From Chloroflexota bacterium (GTDB taxonomy: Bacteria; Chloroflexota; Anaerolineae; Aggregatilineales; Phototrophicaceae): a stretch of DNA of 64,000 nt. The notes beneath the pieces were generated by a model. The model saw nothing but the letters and a program-made list of their open reading frames with translations. It ran no database searches and was not told the DNA's origin. Position numbers and translations under genes: made by a program. Numbering within the stretch: the stretch's first letter is position 1; the number at the start of each line of letters is the position of its first letter. Below are positions 51,970 through 60,208 of the stretch, in pieces. Location: contig JACAER010000027.1 of the NCBI GenBank assembly GCA_013388745.1, positions 62,001-126,000 of the forward strand. Reading direction: 5' to 3'.

Positions 51970-53088
51970 ATGATGAGCAAAGGTTTAGCGTGGGGGGCGC
52001 TGCTGCTGACGCTGTTGTGGGGGCTGCTGGCGCTGGCGGCGCGGGCGCTGGGGGCCGGGCAGGGCGGCGGGGTGCTGGCGGTGGCGACTGATGGGCGCGG
52101 CCTGCATCTGGTGGACGTGAATCTGGGCATTGTCGCGGCACTGCGCACGCCGTTTGCGCCCGATCACTTCACGCTGTCGCCGGGCGGCGCGCAGATGGCC
52201 TTCAGCGCAGATAACACGCTGTATCTGCTGGATATCGACAGCGGTTATCTGCGCAGCTTTTCGATGCCGAACAGCTTTTTTTACGGCGAGTCGTGGGCGC
52301 CGGATGGCCAGCAGTTGGCGTTTGTGATTGCGGGGGGCGAAAGCAGCCAGATTTATGTTCTGCGCGGGGGTGAACTGCGGCGGCTTTCGCAGGAGTCGTG
52401 GCGCGATTTTGCGCCCGCCTGGTCGCCGGATGGCAGGCAGATCGCCTTTTTATCGGCGCGCGGGGGCTGGCCGCAGTTGTTCGTGATGGATGCGGACGGT
52501 TCGAATGCGCGCCGCTTATCGGGCCGGCATTTTATCGATTATTTTCGCTGGTCGCCGGCCGGGGACTATATCGCCTACATGGTGCGCACAGACGTGGACA
52601 CAGAAATCTACAGTGTGCGCCTGGCGGATGGGGTGATTACCAACGTGTCGCACAGCACGGCGCGGGATGGGCTGTTCAACTGGGCGCCGGATGGGGCGCG
52701 GTTGGCCTTTGCTTCTCTGCGCGACAGCGGGCGCGAGCAGATTTTTGTGGTGAACGCCGATGGCAGCGGGCTGGAGGCGCTTTCTGACGGCTCGACGTTC
52801 GACATGATGCCGCTGTGGTCGCCGGACGGGGCGGCGCTGCTGTATGTCTGCGGCGAACGGCTGCGGACGCTCAATTTGTGTCTGATGAATGCCCAGGGGC
52901 GGCGTCCGCTGGACGAGCGCCTCTACAATTTGTCGCCCGCCTGGTCGCCGGATGGGCGGCAGATCGCGTTTCTTTCGACGCGCGACGGCTCGCTGCAATT
53001 GTATGTGACCGACAGTGAGCAGGGCGGCGTGCGCCGGCTGACGGTCGATCTGCCGCTGCTGAACATGGCGCCGGTCTGGCTGCCGTAG
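51970..53088 (+). CDS. TolB-like beta-propeller protein
   Basis: 372 residues. An N-terminal TM or signal (MMSKGLAWGALLLTLLWGLLALAARALG) precedes at least six beta-propeller units with the WD40-like 'AWSPDGRQIAF' signature: WAPDGQQLAFV, WSPDGRQIAFLS, WAPDGARLAF, WSPDGAALLY and WSPDGRQIAFLS. These match TolB/DPP-IV-type PD40 repeats. It is anchored to or secreted across the membrane. ATG 51970 is used, since the hydrophobic anchor starts there; 51973 is also possible. It converges with the aapM-like gene, 9 bp apart. Confidence 0.8.
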   Translation: MMSKGLAWGALLLTLLWGLLALAARALGAGQGGGVLAVATDGRGLHLVDVNLGIVAALRTPFAPDHFTLSPGGAQMAFSADNTLYLLDIDSGYLRSFSMPNSFFYGESWAPDGQQLAFVIAGGESSQIYVLRGGELRRLSQESWRDFAPAWSPDGRQIAFLSARGGWPQLFVMDADGSNARRLSGRHFIDYFRWSPAGDYIAYMVRTDVDTEIYSVRLADGVITNVSHSTARDGLFNWAPDGARLAFASLRDSGREQIFVVNADGSGLEALSDGSTFDMMPLWSPDGAALLYVCGERLRTLNLCLMNAQGRRPLDERLYNLSPAWSPDGRQIAFLSTRDGSLQLYVTDSEQGGVRRLTVDLPLLNMAPVWLP

Positions 53089-53097
53089 CGCGGCGCC

Positions 53098-55098
53098 CTA
53101 CACGCGCCGCGCGGCGCCGCTGCCGCTGGCCTCGATGCGCCGGCTGACATAGGCCATCGCGTAGCAGAACACCAGATAAATCACGGCGATAAACACGGCG
53201 GTTTCCGTTTGCAGCCCGCTGAACTCGGTCTGCGCCAGCACCGCGCGGCTCACGCCTGTCAGGTCGATCAACCCGACAATGGCGACCAGCGAGGTGTCTT
53301 TGAACAGGGAGATAAACTGCCCTACCAGCGCCGGGATCACCGCGCGCAGCGCTTGGGGGAGTGTGATGAAATAGGTGACCTGAAAATTGTTCAGCCCCAA
53401 GGCGCGCGCCGCTTCTTCCTGGCCGTGGGGGATCGATTGCAGCCCACCGCGCACATTTTCGGCCAGATAGGCCGCGCTGAAAATCGTGATGCCCACCATC
53501 GCGCGGAAGACGTTATCGACCTCGGCCAGGTTGGGATTGATCAGCGGCACGAGAAGCTGGGCCATGAACAGGACCGTAATCAGCGGCACGCCGCGCACCA
53601 GTTCGATGAAGAGCGTGCAGACGAGGCTGATAACCGGCAGGTGGCTGCGCCGCCCCAACGCCAGCAGGACGCCGAGGGGGAAGGAGGCGATAATGCCCAC
53701 TGCCGAGAGCACCAGTGTGAGCAGCAGGCCGCCCCAGCGGCGCGTATCGCTGATCGGCAGCGGCCCGCCGATGCCGTAGATCAGCAGCCAGGCCACCAGC
53801 GGCAGCGCAAACCACAGCCGCGCCGCCCAATAGGTGCGGCGCGGCGGCAGCAGATAACGCGCCAGCGCATAGCCCAGCACGCCCGCCAGCAGCAGCGGCA
53901 GCAGCAGGCGCCCGCTCCACTGCAAAAAGGGCGCCACATGCAGGCGCAGATAGTCGCGCAAAGGGCGGTGGCCGCGATACTGGTTGTCGATGATGTTGGC
54001 GAAGGGCAGGGCCACCCCGTCGATTTCGGGAATGGCGTCCACTATTTCCAGATCATCGTTGATGCGCAGATATTCGGCAGCCGTGCGCGATCCGCCGCCT
54101 TGCAGGGCTACGCTAATATCGCGCACGATGATGGGGTAAATGCCTGTGGTTTGCAGCAGGCTCAGGCCGGCCGCCTCTGCGGCCACGCTTTTGGCCAGCA
54201 CATACCAGCCGTCGTGCGGCAGCGTGAGTCGCCAGGCGGGGTCGCCGGGGGCCAGCGTCGTTTCGGCCAGGACTTCGAGCGTCGTGCCGCGCAGCACTTG
54301 CAGCGTCACCGCCTGCTGATTGAGCGCGTAGGTTTCGGCAACCGGGGGCGGCACTTGCAGGGCGGCCAACTGCTCCTGAAACAGGGTGCGCTGGTTGGCG
54401 GTCAGCAGTTCGGGGTTCGCCAGTTGTGTTTGCAGCGCGGCGGCGCGCGCGGCGGCTTCGGCGCGGTTGCGCGCGTTGTTAACGGCGGCGGCGGCGGCGC
54501 GATCCATGAAGCCAGCGGCAGCCAGCAGCCCGCCGTCGTGCTGGAGCGCTGTGGGGAGGCTGATGGTGATAGTTTCGCCCGCGCGCGCGATGAACGCCAG
54601 GCGCGGCTGCGGGAGTTCTGTCACCGAGCCGGAAGCAACCGGCGTGGCGCCGGCCGCCAGATAGGCGGAGGCCGGCGGCGTCAGCCCATAGGTCAGGGGG
54701 GGCGCGAGCACGATCAACAGCGCCGTGAGCAGCAGCAGGAGCGCCACGAAGCGATTCAGGCGCACCCAGGCGGCCACGCTGAAGCCCACGACCAGCGTCG
54801 TTACCAGCGCCGCCGCGTCCACGCGCCACTGGAATTCTGCCTGGAAACTACCCAGCATAAAAAGGCGCAAATTGCGCGTGATGACGAACCAGTTGGCTTC
54901 GGCCACCGACCACAGCAGGAGCGACCAGAGGCCGGCGATCACCAGCGCCCCGGCCACGAACGTGAGCGCTGTATCAAAGCCTGTGCGGAACAAATTCTGC
55001 CGCACCCAGGCCAGCGGCCCGATGCTCAAAATGGGCGCGGCGCGGCGCGGCGGCTCGTCGGGGTAAATCGTCGTCGGGGTATCGCTGCTGCTCGCCAT
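53098..55098 (-). CDS. aapM: Amino-acid ABC permease AapM-like with a large inserted domain
   Basis: 666 residues; family members are about 385. The C-terminal half (about 450-660) is a normal HisM-like permease: WGGLLLTLVLSAVGIIASFPLGVLLALGRR, IELVRGVPLITVLFMAQ and the EEAARALGLNNFQVTYFITLPQALR coupling (EAA) loop. The N-terminal part has three to four TM segments to about residue 138, then residues 140-395 are an outer insert (PQPRLAFIARAGETITISL..., beta-rich, with an Ala-rich helix). With AapQ at 55114-56775 it should make the importer channel. Binding protein and ATPase are not in this window. Confidence 0.88.
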   Translation of the reverse strand: MASSSDTPTTIYPDEPPRRAAPILSIGPLAWVRQNLFRTGFDTALTFVAGALVIAGLWSLLLWSVAEANWFVITRNLRLFMLGSFQAEFQWRVDAAALVTTLVVGFSVAAWVRLNRFVALLLLLTALLIVLAPPLTYGLTPPASAYLAAGATPVASGSVTELPQPRLAFIARAGETITISLPTALQHDGGLLAAAGFMDRAAAAAVNNARNRAEAAARAAALQTQLANPELLTANQRTLFQEQLAALQVPPPVAETYALNQQAVTLQVLRGTTLEVLAETTLAPGDPAWRLTLPHDGWYVLAKSVAAEAAGLSLLQTTGIYPIIVRDISVALQGGGSRTAAEYLRINDDLEIVDAIPEIDGVALPFANIIDNQYRGHRPLRDYLRLHVAPFLQWSGRLLLPLLLAGVLGYALARYLLPPRRTYWAARLWFALPLVAWLLIYGIGGPLPISDTRRWGGLLLTLVLSAVGIIASFPLGVLLALGRRSHLPVISLVCTLFIELVRGVPLITVLFMAQLLVPLINPNLAEVDNVFRAMVGITIFSAAYLAENVRGGLQSIPHGQEEAARALGLNNFQVTYFITLPQALRAVIPALVGQFISLFKDTSLVAIVGLIDLTGVSRAVLAQTEFSGLQTETAVFIAVIYLVFCYAMAYVSRRIEASGSGAARRV

Positions 55099-55113
55099 GC
55101 TGCCTTGTCCCCT

Positions 55114-56775
55114 TTAGCGTGTGACCAGTTGGAAACGGCGGTTAAGCCAGTTCATTGCCAGCGCGATACTCAGGCTGATGAGCAGATAAAAGATCATCAG
55201 CAGGATAATGCCAGGGACCGACTGCCCCGACTGGTTCATGATCGTCTGCATCACCTGCACGGCGTCGGCAAAGGCTACCGCGATGGCGAGGCTCGAATTT
55301 TTGGAGAGATTCAAATACTGGTTGCCCAGCGGCGGGATAATCACGCGCAGCGCCTGCGGCAGAATCACCAACTGCAAGATCTGGCTGTAGCTCAGCCCCA
55401 GGGCGCGGGCCGCCTCCACCTGTCCATAGGGCACAGCCAGAATGCCCGCGCGCACGATTTCGGCAATAAAGGCCGAGGTATAGATCACCAGCGCCAGCAG
55501 AATCGCCACATACTGCGCTTGCAGGTTGGCGCCGGAAAGCAGACGCGCGCCTTGCAGCACCGGCTGCACGAATTCCAGCGGCGCGCTGCTGTACTGTAAG
55601 CGCTGCGCCGGCGTCAGCAGGTTTTGTTCGCGCGCGGCGGCCAAGGCCAGGTTGAGGGTTGTGCCATCCGCTGTGGTGACCGGCACGCTTTCCGGCTGCG
55701 GCTCCAGGCCGACGAACCACCAGCCGGCCAGCGTCAGGCCGAGGATCAGCAGAGTGGCATACAGCGCGCGCGGGATTTTGCGTCCTGTGTTTTCGGTGAT
55801 ATTGCCAGCGTAAATCCAGACGCCGCTGGCGGCGATCAGGCCCAGCACGACAAACGCCAGCCATTCGGCAAAGCGCGCTGTGGGCAAAAGCTCCGGGATG
55901 ACCATGCCGCGATTGCTGATATAGAGCAGCGGAAAGATTTCCAGGCGCAGCAGCGTGCCCGCCGGCAGCAGCCCGAAGCTCACCAGCGCCGCGCCGCCGA
56001 CCAGACCAACGCTCATCCCGGCCAGCGCGGGAGGCACAGCGGCGAGGCTGCGCAGCGCCAACAGCGCGCCCACCGCCAGGGCCAGCAGCAGAAGCAAAGC
56101 CCCGCCGCTTAACCCGCCCAGCCGCAGCAGCACTTCGCACGAGGCGATCATGACCAGCGCGGCGGGCAGGAGCGCGGCGTGCCAGCGTTCTTCGATGCGC
56201 CGCTGGCGCAAAAACCACCAGAGGTAGGCCAGCAGGGCTGCCCACAGGGCTGTGCGCAGGGGCACGAGCAGCACGCCCTCTGGCGGCAGCGCTAACGCCT
56301 GCTGGATGCGCGGCAGCGCCAGCATCACGCCGAAATACCAGAAAAAGAGCTGTACCAGCAGCGGCGTGTTGCGCAGAATCTCGACATACACCCAGGAGAT
56401 CGTCCGCACCAGCCAATTGGTGCTGAGCAAACAGATGCCGACGAACACGCCGAGCACGGTTGTCAGCGCCAGTCCGATGATAATCACGCGGAAAGTGTTG
56501 CCGACGCCCACCATAAAGGCCTGCCAGAACGTATCCTCTGGCGTGTAATCTTGCGCGCCGCCGATCTCAAACCCCGCCGGGTCGTTTAAAAAATTAAAAC
56601 TGGGCGTAATATTTTTGGATTGCAGCGAGCCGATGATGGCATTGACCAGGGCCGCCAGCAGCAGCACGATCGAAAGTAAAAAGACGGCCTGGGCCAGCGC
56701 CTGCAAAAAACGCAGGTTGCTGAAAAGCGAAAACAAATCGGCGGCAGGACTGCGTTTGCGCTTCTCCATAGGCAT
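55114..56775 (-). CDS. aapQ: Amino-acid ABC permease AapQ-like
   Basis: 553 residues; homologues have about 400. It contains FNFLNDPAGFEIGGAQDYTPEDTFWQAFMVGVGNTFRVI (residues about 60-98) and the YVEILRNTPLLVQLFFWYFGVMLALP segment, both AapQ hallmarks, then the C-terminal EVEAARALGLSYSQILQLVILPQALRVI EAA loop. An extra stretch of about 150 residues with several hydrophobic segments lies near residues 190-330. The start at 56775 has AAGGA before it; ATG 56769 is possible. It is transcribed just ahead of aapM with 15 bp between. Confidence 0.88.
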   Translation of the reverse strand: MPMEKRKRSPAADLFSLFSNLRFLQALAQAVFLLSIVLLLAALVNAIIGSLQSKNITPSFNFLNDPAGFEIGGAQDYTPEDTFWQAFMVGVGNTFRVIIIGLALTTVLGVFVGICLLSTNWLVRTISWVYVEILRNTPLLVQLFFWYFGVMLALPRIQQALALPPEGVLLVPLRTALWAALLAYLWWFLRQRRIEERWHAALLPAALVMIASCEVLLRLGGLSGGALLLLLALAVGALLALRSLAAVPPALAGMSVGLVGGAALVSFGLLPAGTLLRLEIFPLLYISNRGMVIPELLPTARFAEWLAFVVLGLIAASGVWIYAGNITENTGRKIPRALYATLLILGLTLAGWWFVGLEPQPESVPVTTADGTTLNLALAAAREQNLLTPAQRLQYSSAPLEFVQPVLQGARLLSGANLQAQYVAILLALVIYTSAFIAEIVRAGILAVPYGQVEAARALGLSYSQILQLVILPQALRVIIPPLGNQYLNLSKNSSLAIAVAFADAVQVMQTIMNQSGQSVPGIILLMIFYLLISLSIALAMNWLNRRFQLVTR

Positions 56776-56947
56776 ATCTTCCTTATCCGTGGATGCGCTT
56801 AATGTACCTCAGCAGCGCCGCAACGCCAAACAACTGATAAAAATCCTGTAAAAACGTAAATCCAAAACGCGCCCCCGCTACGAATTTAGAGTTTGTCTCG
56901 GCAAAACAGAGATTTTGTTGAAATTTGTGTTCAAGGAGAACTTGCTC

Positions 56948-58387
56948 ATGTGTAAGGTTCTGTTACTGGCGCTGCTGCTGCTGGCGGCCCTGGCTGTCCC
57001 GGTTTTTGCTCAGGATGCGATGGTTTCCAGCCTGACGGTCGCTGACCAGTTCGTGCTCGGCGATTCGATCACTATCCCGGAAATTCACCTCGATCAGGAC
57101 GGCTTCATCGTTATCCACATCGAGCAGAACGGCGGCCCCGGCCCGGTGGCGGGCTTCAAGTATCTGGAAGCCGGCTGGTACACCGATCTGGCGGTGCAGG
57201 TCGATACCACCATGCTTACCCCGACCGTATACCCGATGCTGCACTATGATACCGACGCCAACGGCCAGTACGAATTCGCGGGGGGCGACCTGGATGCCCC
57301 GGTGTTTGTCGATGGCGCGGTGCTGGTGGCGCCGGCGGCGCTGGCCGTCATCAACGCTACCGACCAACTGGTGGAGGGCAGCTTCAGCGCGGCGTCGGTC
57401 ACGATCGACCAGCCGGGCTTCCTGGTCATCCACATTGCGCAGGACGGGCGTCCGGGCCCGGTGCTGGGCACGACCTATCTGGAAGCTGGCACGAGCAGCG
57501 ATGTGAGGGTGGAATTCACCAACACCGACATCAGCCCTACCACGGTGCTGTTCCCGATGCTGCACTACGACACCGACAGCAATGGCGTGTATGAATTTGC
57601 CGGGGGCGAACTCGACGGTATCGTCGTGGTCGGCGGGCAGGCGGCTTTTGGCCCGATCTGGACGGCCTCGCACCTGCGCGCGCACGGTCAGGTGGTGATC
57701 TACAGCGATCAGATGATGGGCATGATGAGCGAGATGGGCGAGATGGGCGAGATGGGGCCGATGTTCCACGCGCGTTCTGTGCTGCTTGACCAGCCCGGCT
57801 TCCTCGTTATCCATATTTCGTCGGATGGGGCGCCGGGTCCGGTGGCTGGCGTGCTGTATCTGGAAGCGGGTTACCACGCGCACGTCGATGTGCCGCTGGA
57901 CATGATGGCGCTGGACGAAGTGACCACCACCGTTTTCCCGATGCTGCACTACGACACCGACAACAACGGCGTGTATGAATTCGCCGGCGGCGAACTCGAC
58001 GGCATTGTGGTGGTGGATGGCGCGCCGGTCTTCTTCCCGGTCAACATCGCCCCCTCGTACAGCGCCTCGCCGCAGGCCGTCAGCGCAAGCAACACGCTGA
58101 CGTTCAGCGAAGTGGTGATGGATGGCCCCGGCTTCCTGGTCATTCATGATGACAACAACGGCGCGCCGGGCCCGGTGCTGGGTGTGGTGCGCCTGCAGAG
58201 CGGCGTGAGTTTCAACGTGGTGGTCACGCTGGACATGGGCACGCCCAGCACGACGACCGTCTTCCCGATGCTGCATTATGACACCGACGCCAACAACCTG
58301 TACGAATTCGCCGGCGGCGAACTCGACGGTATCGTGGTGGTGCGCGGCGCGGGCGTCTTTGGCCCGCTGGACATCAGCGGGCAGTAA
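56948..58387 (+). CDS. Secreted protein with four DUF7282-type repeats
   Basis: 479 residues. A signal peptide (CKVLLLALLLLAALAVPVFA, cleavage near FAQD) is followed by four tandem copies of a unit of about 110 residues: 'QPGFLVIHI..DG.PGPV.G..YLEAG' and '..FPMLHYDTD.NG.YEFAGGELDGIVVV'. This repeating pattern fits the DUF7282 family found in archaea and Chloroflexota. A Met-rich stretch (MMGMMSEMGEMGEMGPM) sits between the second and third copies and may bind metal. The start at 56948 follows AAGGAGA. The function is unknown; probably extracellular. Confidence 0.78.
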   Translation: MCKVLLLALLLLAALAVPVFAQDAMVSSLTVADQFVLGDSITIPEIHLDQDGFIVIHIEQNGGPGPVAGFKYLEAGWYTDLAVQVDTTMLTPTVYPMLHYDTDANGQYEFAGGDLDAPVFVDGAVLVAPAALAVINATDQLVEGSFSAASVTIDQPGFLVIHIAQDGRPGPVLGTTYLEAGTSSDVRVEFTNTDISPTTVLFPMLHYDTDSNGVYEFAGGELDGIVVVGGQAAFGPIWTASHLRAHGQVVIYSDQMMGMMSEMGEMGEMGPMFHARSVLLDQPGFLVIHISSDGAPGPVAGVLYLEAGYHAHVDVPLDMMALDEVTTTVFPMLHYDTDNNGVYEFAGGELDGIVVVDGAPVFFPVNIAPSYSASPQAVSASNTLTFSEVVMDGPGFLVIHDDNNGAPGPVLGVVRLQSGVSFNVVVTLDMGTPSTTTVFPMLHYDTDANNLYEFAGGELDGIVVVRGAGVFGPLDISGQ

Positions 58388-58473
58388 AGAAGGGGCACAC
58401 CCAGGATGGTGTGCTGGTAAAATCAGGGACGCCAACGGCTGGAGATCGGCGGTCAGTAAAGAGGGGCACACCC
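58382..58473. repeat. Direct repeat around the stop codon of the DUF7282 gene
   Basis: CAGTAAAGA followed by GGGGCACACCC occurs at 58382-58402 and again at 58454-58473, 72 bp apart, with one base difference in length. The first copy overlaps the stop of the gene at 58387. It looks like a local duplication of the gene's tail. Confidence 0.6.
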
Positions 58474-58524
58474 CGCCATAGAATAATTTTGGGGAAGGGG
58501 CGCGGCGGCGCTCCTTCTATTTTT

Positions 58525-58767
58525 TTAGCCCAGCAGCGGTTGCTCGACGTCGTGCAGCAGCACCATGGTGCGATAAGTCTGCGGCTCGCGTTCGAGCCAG
58601 CCCCAGCCCTCCAATTTGTCGATGCAGCGCCCGACATTGGTCTTCGACATGATACAGGCCTGCGCGATCTGCGCCTGCGTCGGCGGGTGGCCGTGCTTGT
58701 GGACATAGTAGCGCAGATAGTCGTAGACCAGCTTGGCGCTGCTGGCGTCCGGTTTTCTGCCTCGCAT
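58525..58767 (-). CDS. Small winged-helix DNA-binding protein (LexA N-terminal/MarR-like)
   Basis: 80 residues. A helix-turn-helix is visible in HPPTQAQIAQACIMSKTNVGRCIDKLEGWGWLER, where 'TNVGRCIDKLE' is the recognition helix and 'GWLERE...RTMVLL' the wing. This resembles the DNA-binding half of LexA or MarR proteins without any effector domain. The start at 58767 (MRGRKPDASS) is preferred over an upstream frame. It lies divergent to the gene at 58901 and may regulate it through the intervening 130 bp. Confidence 0.7.
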   Translation of the reverse strand: MRGRKPDASSAKLVYDYLRYYVHKHGHPPTQAQIAQACIMSKTNVGRCIDKLEGWGWLEREPQTYRTMVLLHDVEQPLLG

Positions 58768-58845
58768 GACGTGCCTCGATATTACAAAATCCAAACGCGT
58801 GGATTTTATCTTAGCACACAACAGAACAGATGTTTGGAAGAAGTT

Positions 58846-58854
58846 TGCTATAAT
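58846..58854 (+). promoter_or_regulatory. Extended -10 promoter of the 112-residue protein gene
   Basis: TGC-TATAAT at 58846-58854 is an extended -10 box. No convincing -35 was found. The predicted start of transcription is near 58861, forty bases before the gene at 58901. Confidence 0.5.
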
Positions 58855-58900
58855 CCTGTAGGGATTTGGTTAGAGCTTTGGAAGAAGAGGAGCGCGTGAG

Positions 58901-59239
58901 ATGGATTTTCTACGCAAATTGTTCGGCGGGGGCAGCGCAGGGGGCGCGATGAGCGCCAGCGGCGGCGCCACTGGCGATCGCGGTCTGTATTTTTATGTGC
59001 AGCCGCGCCGCTGTGAGGCGATTGGGCGCGTGCGCATCGACCCGATGAACGACATCAGCGAAGACGACGAAGGCCACTATTTTGTGCGTAAAGAAGTGCG
59101 GGTGATCGGCTGTCCCTTCCCGGCGGAACTGTATGTGCGCTTCAGCGCCAAACGCCAGGTATTGGAAGCCAGCGTTGAAGGCGGCACGCTCGTCACCGAA
59201 GCGGATTACAGCGCCTGGAAGCAACAGCAGGGAAGCTAA
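58901..59239 (+). CDS. Hypothetical protein
   Basis: 112 residues starting MDFLRKLFGGG with GAGGAG upstream. A Gly/Ala/Ser-rich N-terminal stretch (about 9-28) precedes a globular part with YFYVQPRRCEAIGRVRIDPMNDISEDDEGHYFVRKEVRVIG... and two or three Cys. No family was recognised. The layout, with a hydrophilic body and no TM, suggests a cytoplasmic protein. It is divergent to a small DNA-binding protein. Confidence 0.6.
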   Translation: MDFLRKLFGGGSAGGAMSASGGATGDRGLYFYVQPRRCEAIGRVRIDPMNDISEDDEGHYFVRKEVRVIGCPFPAELYVRFSAKRQVLEASVEGGTLVTEADYSAWKQQQGS

Positions 59240-59782
59240 AGGGGCTAAAAAGTTTTGCCGCCAGAGACTGAAGTCTGCGGCTGACGGGCAAACAAGTTTG
59301 CCTTCGAGTCGCTCCGGGACTGGTTGAGCGGTCGCGTTTGGGAGATGTTATCTGAGGGGTGCCGGTTTTCCCCGCAGCCGGCGCATTGACTCGCGAACGG
59401 CAAGAAAGAACCGTTGTCGGCGCAGATTGTTAACCTGGTTGAGTCGGTGGCCGCACAAAAACATTACGATTCGAATTTCCGGTGCAATCGGAACGCAAAT
59501 TAGCGAACATATGTGCTATTGTCTGAGTTATCGGCGAGCGCTGGGTGTGAGCGGCGCGGCCTCCCTCTCAGTGTGAGACGATGTTTGGGGAGCGCCGCCA
59601 GCAGCCGGAAGGTCAGCCCCACCCCCGCGCCGCCGCTTTTTCGTCTTTTCGCGGGGCTGTACAGACAGGGCGCGCGCGGCCTGCGGGACTGGCCCGTGGG
59701 GATGAGGTGTGCCTCGTGCGTTTTAAAGATTTCTGATCCGTTTTTGCGGTTGGCTAACCGCTATTTTCAGGAGTGTCTACCT
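59240..59782. other. Long intergenic stretch before the terminase pair
   Basis: About 540 bp. A 72-nt repeat copy lies at 59263-59334. AACGG-N9-CCGTT (about 59395-59413) makes a short hairpin. The remainder shows no convincing gene. An open frame running from 59513 into the small-terminase gene has unlike composition, so it is discounted upstream of 59783. Confidence 0.45.
59263..59334. repeat. Copy B of the 72-nt three-hairpin dispersed repeat
   Basis: It aligns gaplessly with 30849-30920, with 56 of 72 bases identical. The central hairpin GGCAAAC-AA-GTTTGCC is unchanged. In the first hairpin the arms read AGACT/AGTCT here and GGCAC/GTGCC there, a compensatory change. The third hairpin is AGTC...GACT. 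Confidence 0.75.
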
Positions 59783-60208
59783 GTGTCCCGCAAATACTCG
59801 CTCGACGAAAAACTCGCTGCGCTGCGCATCCTCGACCGTCACAGCGGCGATCTTAACGTGGCCAGCCGCGAAACCGGCATTCCCAAACGCACCCTGCGGG
59901 CCTGGCGCGACCGCTTCGGTCTCAACCCGGCGCCGGTCAGCCAGATGCTGCGCCTGCGGCAGGAACTTATCGAACAATCGCGCTATTTAGCGGCCTCGCT
60001 CGGTCAGGGGGCGGACGCAACGCCTTTGGAAAAACGCGCGACCGCCCTGAATCAAATGCTCGACAAAATCCTCAAACTGACCGAAATCCTACAGGATGAA
60101 GATCATGAAACGGACGAAGCGCTCCCGGTCCTCCGCATCGAATACCTTGACGAACAGGGTCAAGTCCATTCGTCTCCACCGGGGGCAGAGGACGATTCTG
60201 AACAGTAG
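59783..60208 (+). CDS. Phage terminase small subunit-like protein
   Basis: 141 residues from a GTG start with AGGAG 9 nt upstream. The N-terminal SRKYSLDEKLAALRILDRHSG... contains a helix-turn-helix (VASRETGIPKRTLRAWRDRF), like phage small terminases or transposase-type HTH. The middle is a helical oligomerisation stretch (LRQELIEQSRYLAASLGQGA, then ATALNQMLDKILKLTEILQDE), and the tail is acidic (LPVLRIEYLDEQG). It overlaps the large-subunit gene. In phages it recognises packaging DNA. A transposase-like HTH without phage role is the alternative. Confidence 0.75.
   Translation: MSRKYSLDEKLAALRILDRHSGDLNVASRETGIPKRTLRAWRDRFGLNPAPVSQMLRLRQELIEQSRYLAASLGQGADATPLEKRATALNQMLDKILKLTEILQDEDHETDEALPVLRIEYLDEQGQVHSSPPGAEDDSEQ

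Noticed and set aside
53209..55599. A 796-residue open frame on the plus strand, antisense to the aapM-like gene
   Set aside because: It is rich in Arg, Gln, His and Ala with no recognisable domain and mirrors the well-supported permease on the other strand. It is a GC-driven shadow frame.
58411..58899. A 162-residue plus-strand frame opposite the small winged-helix gene
   Set aside because: It has no domain and lies antisense to a recognisable DNA-binding protein.
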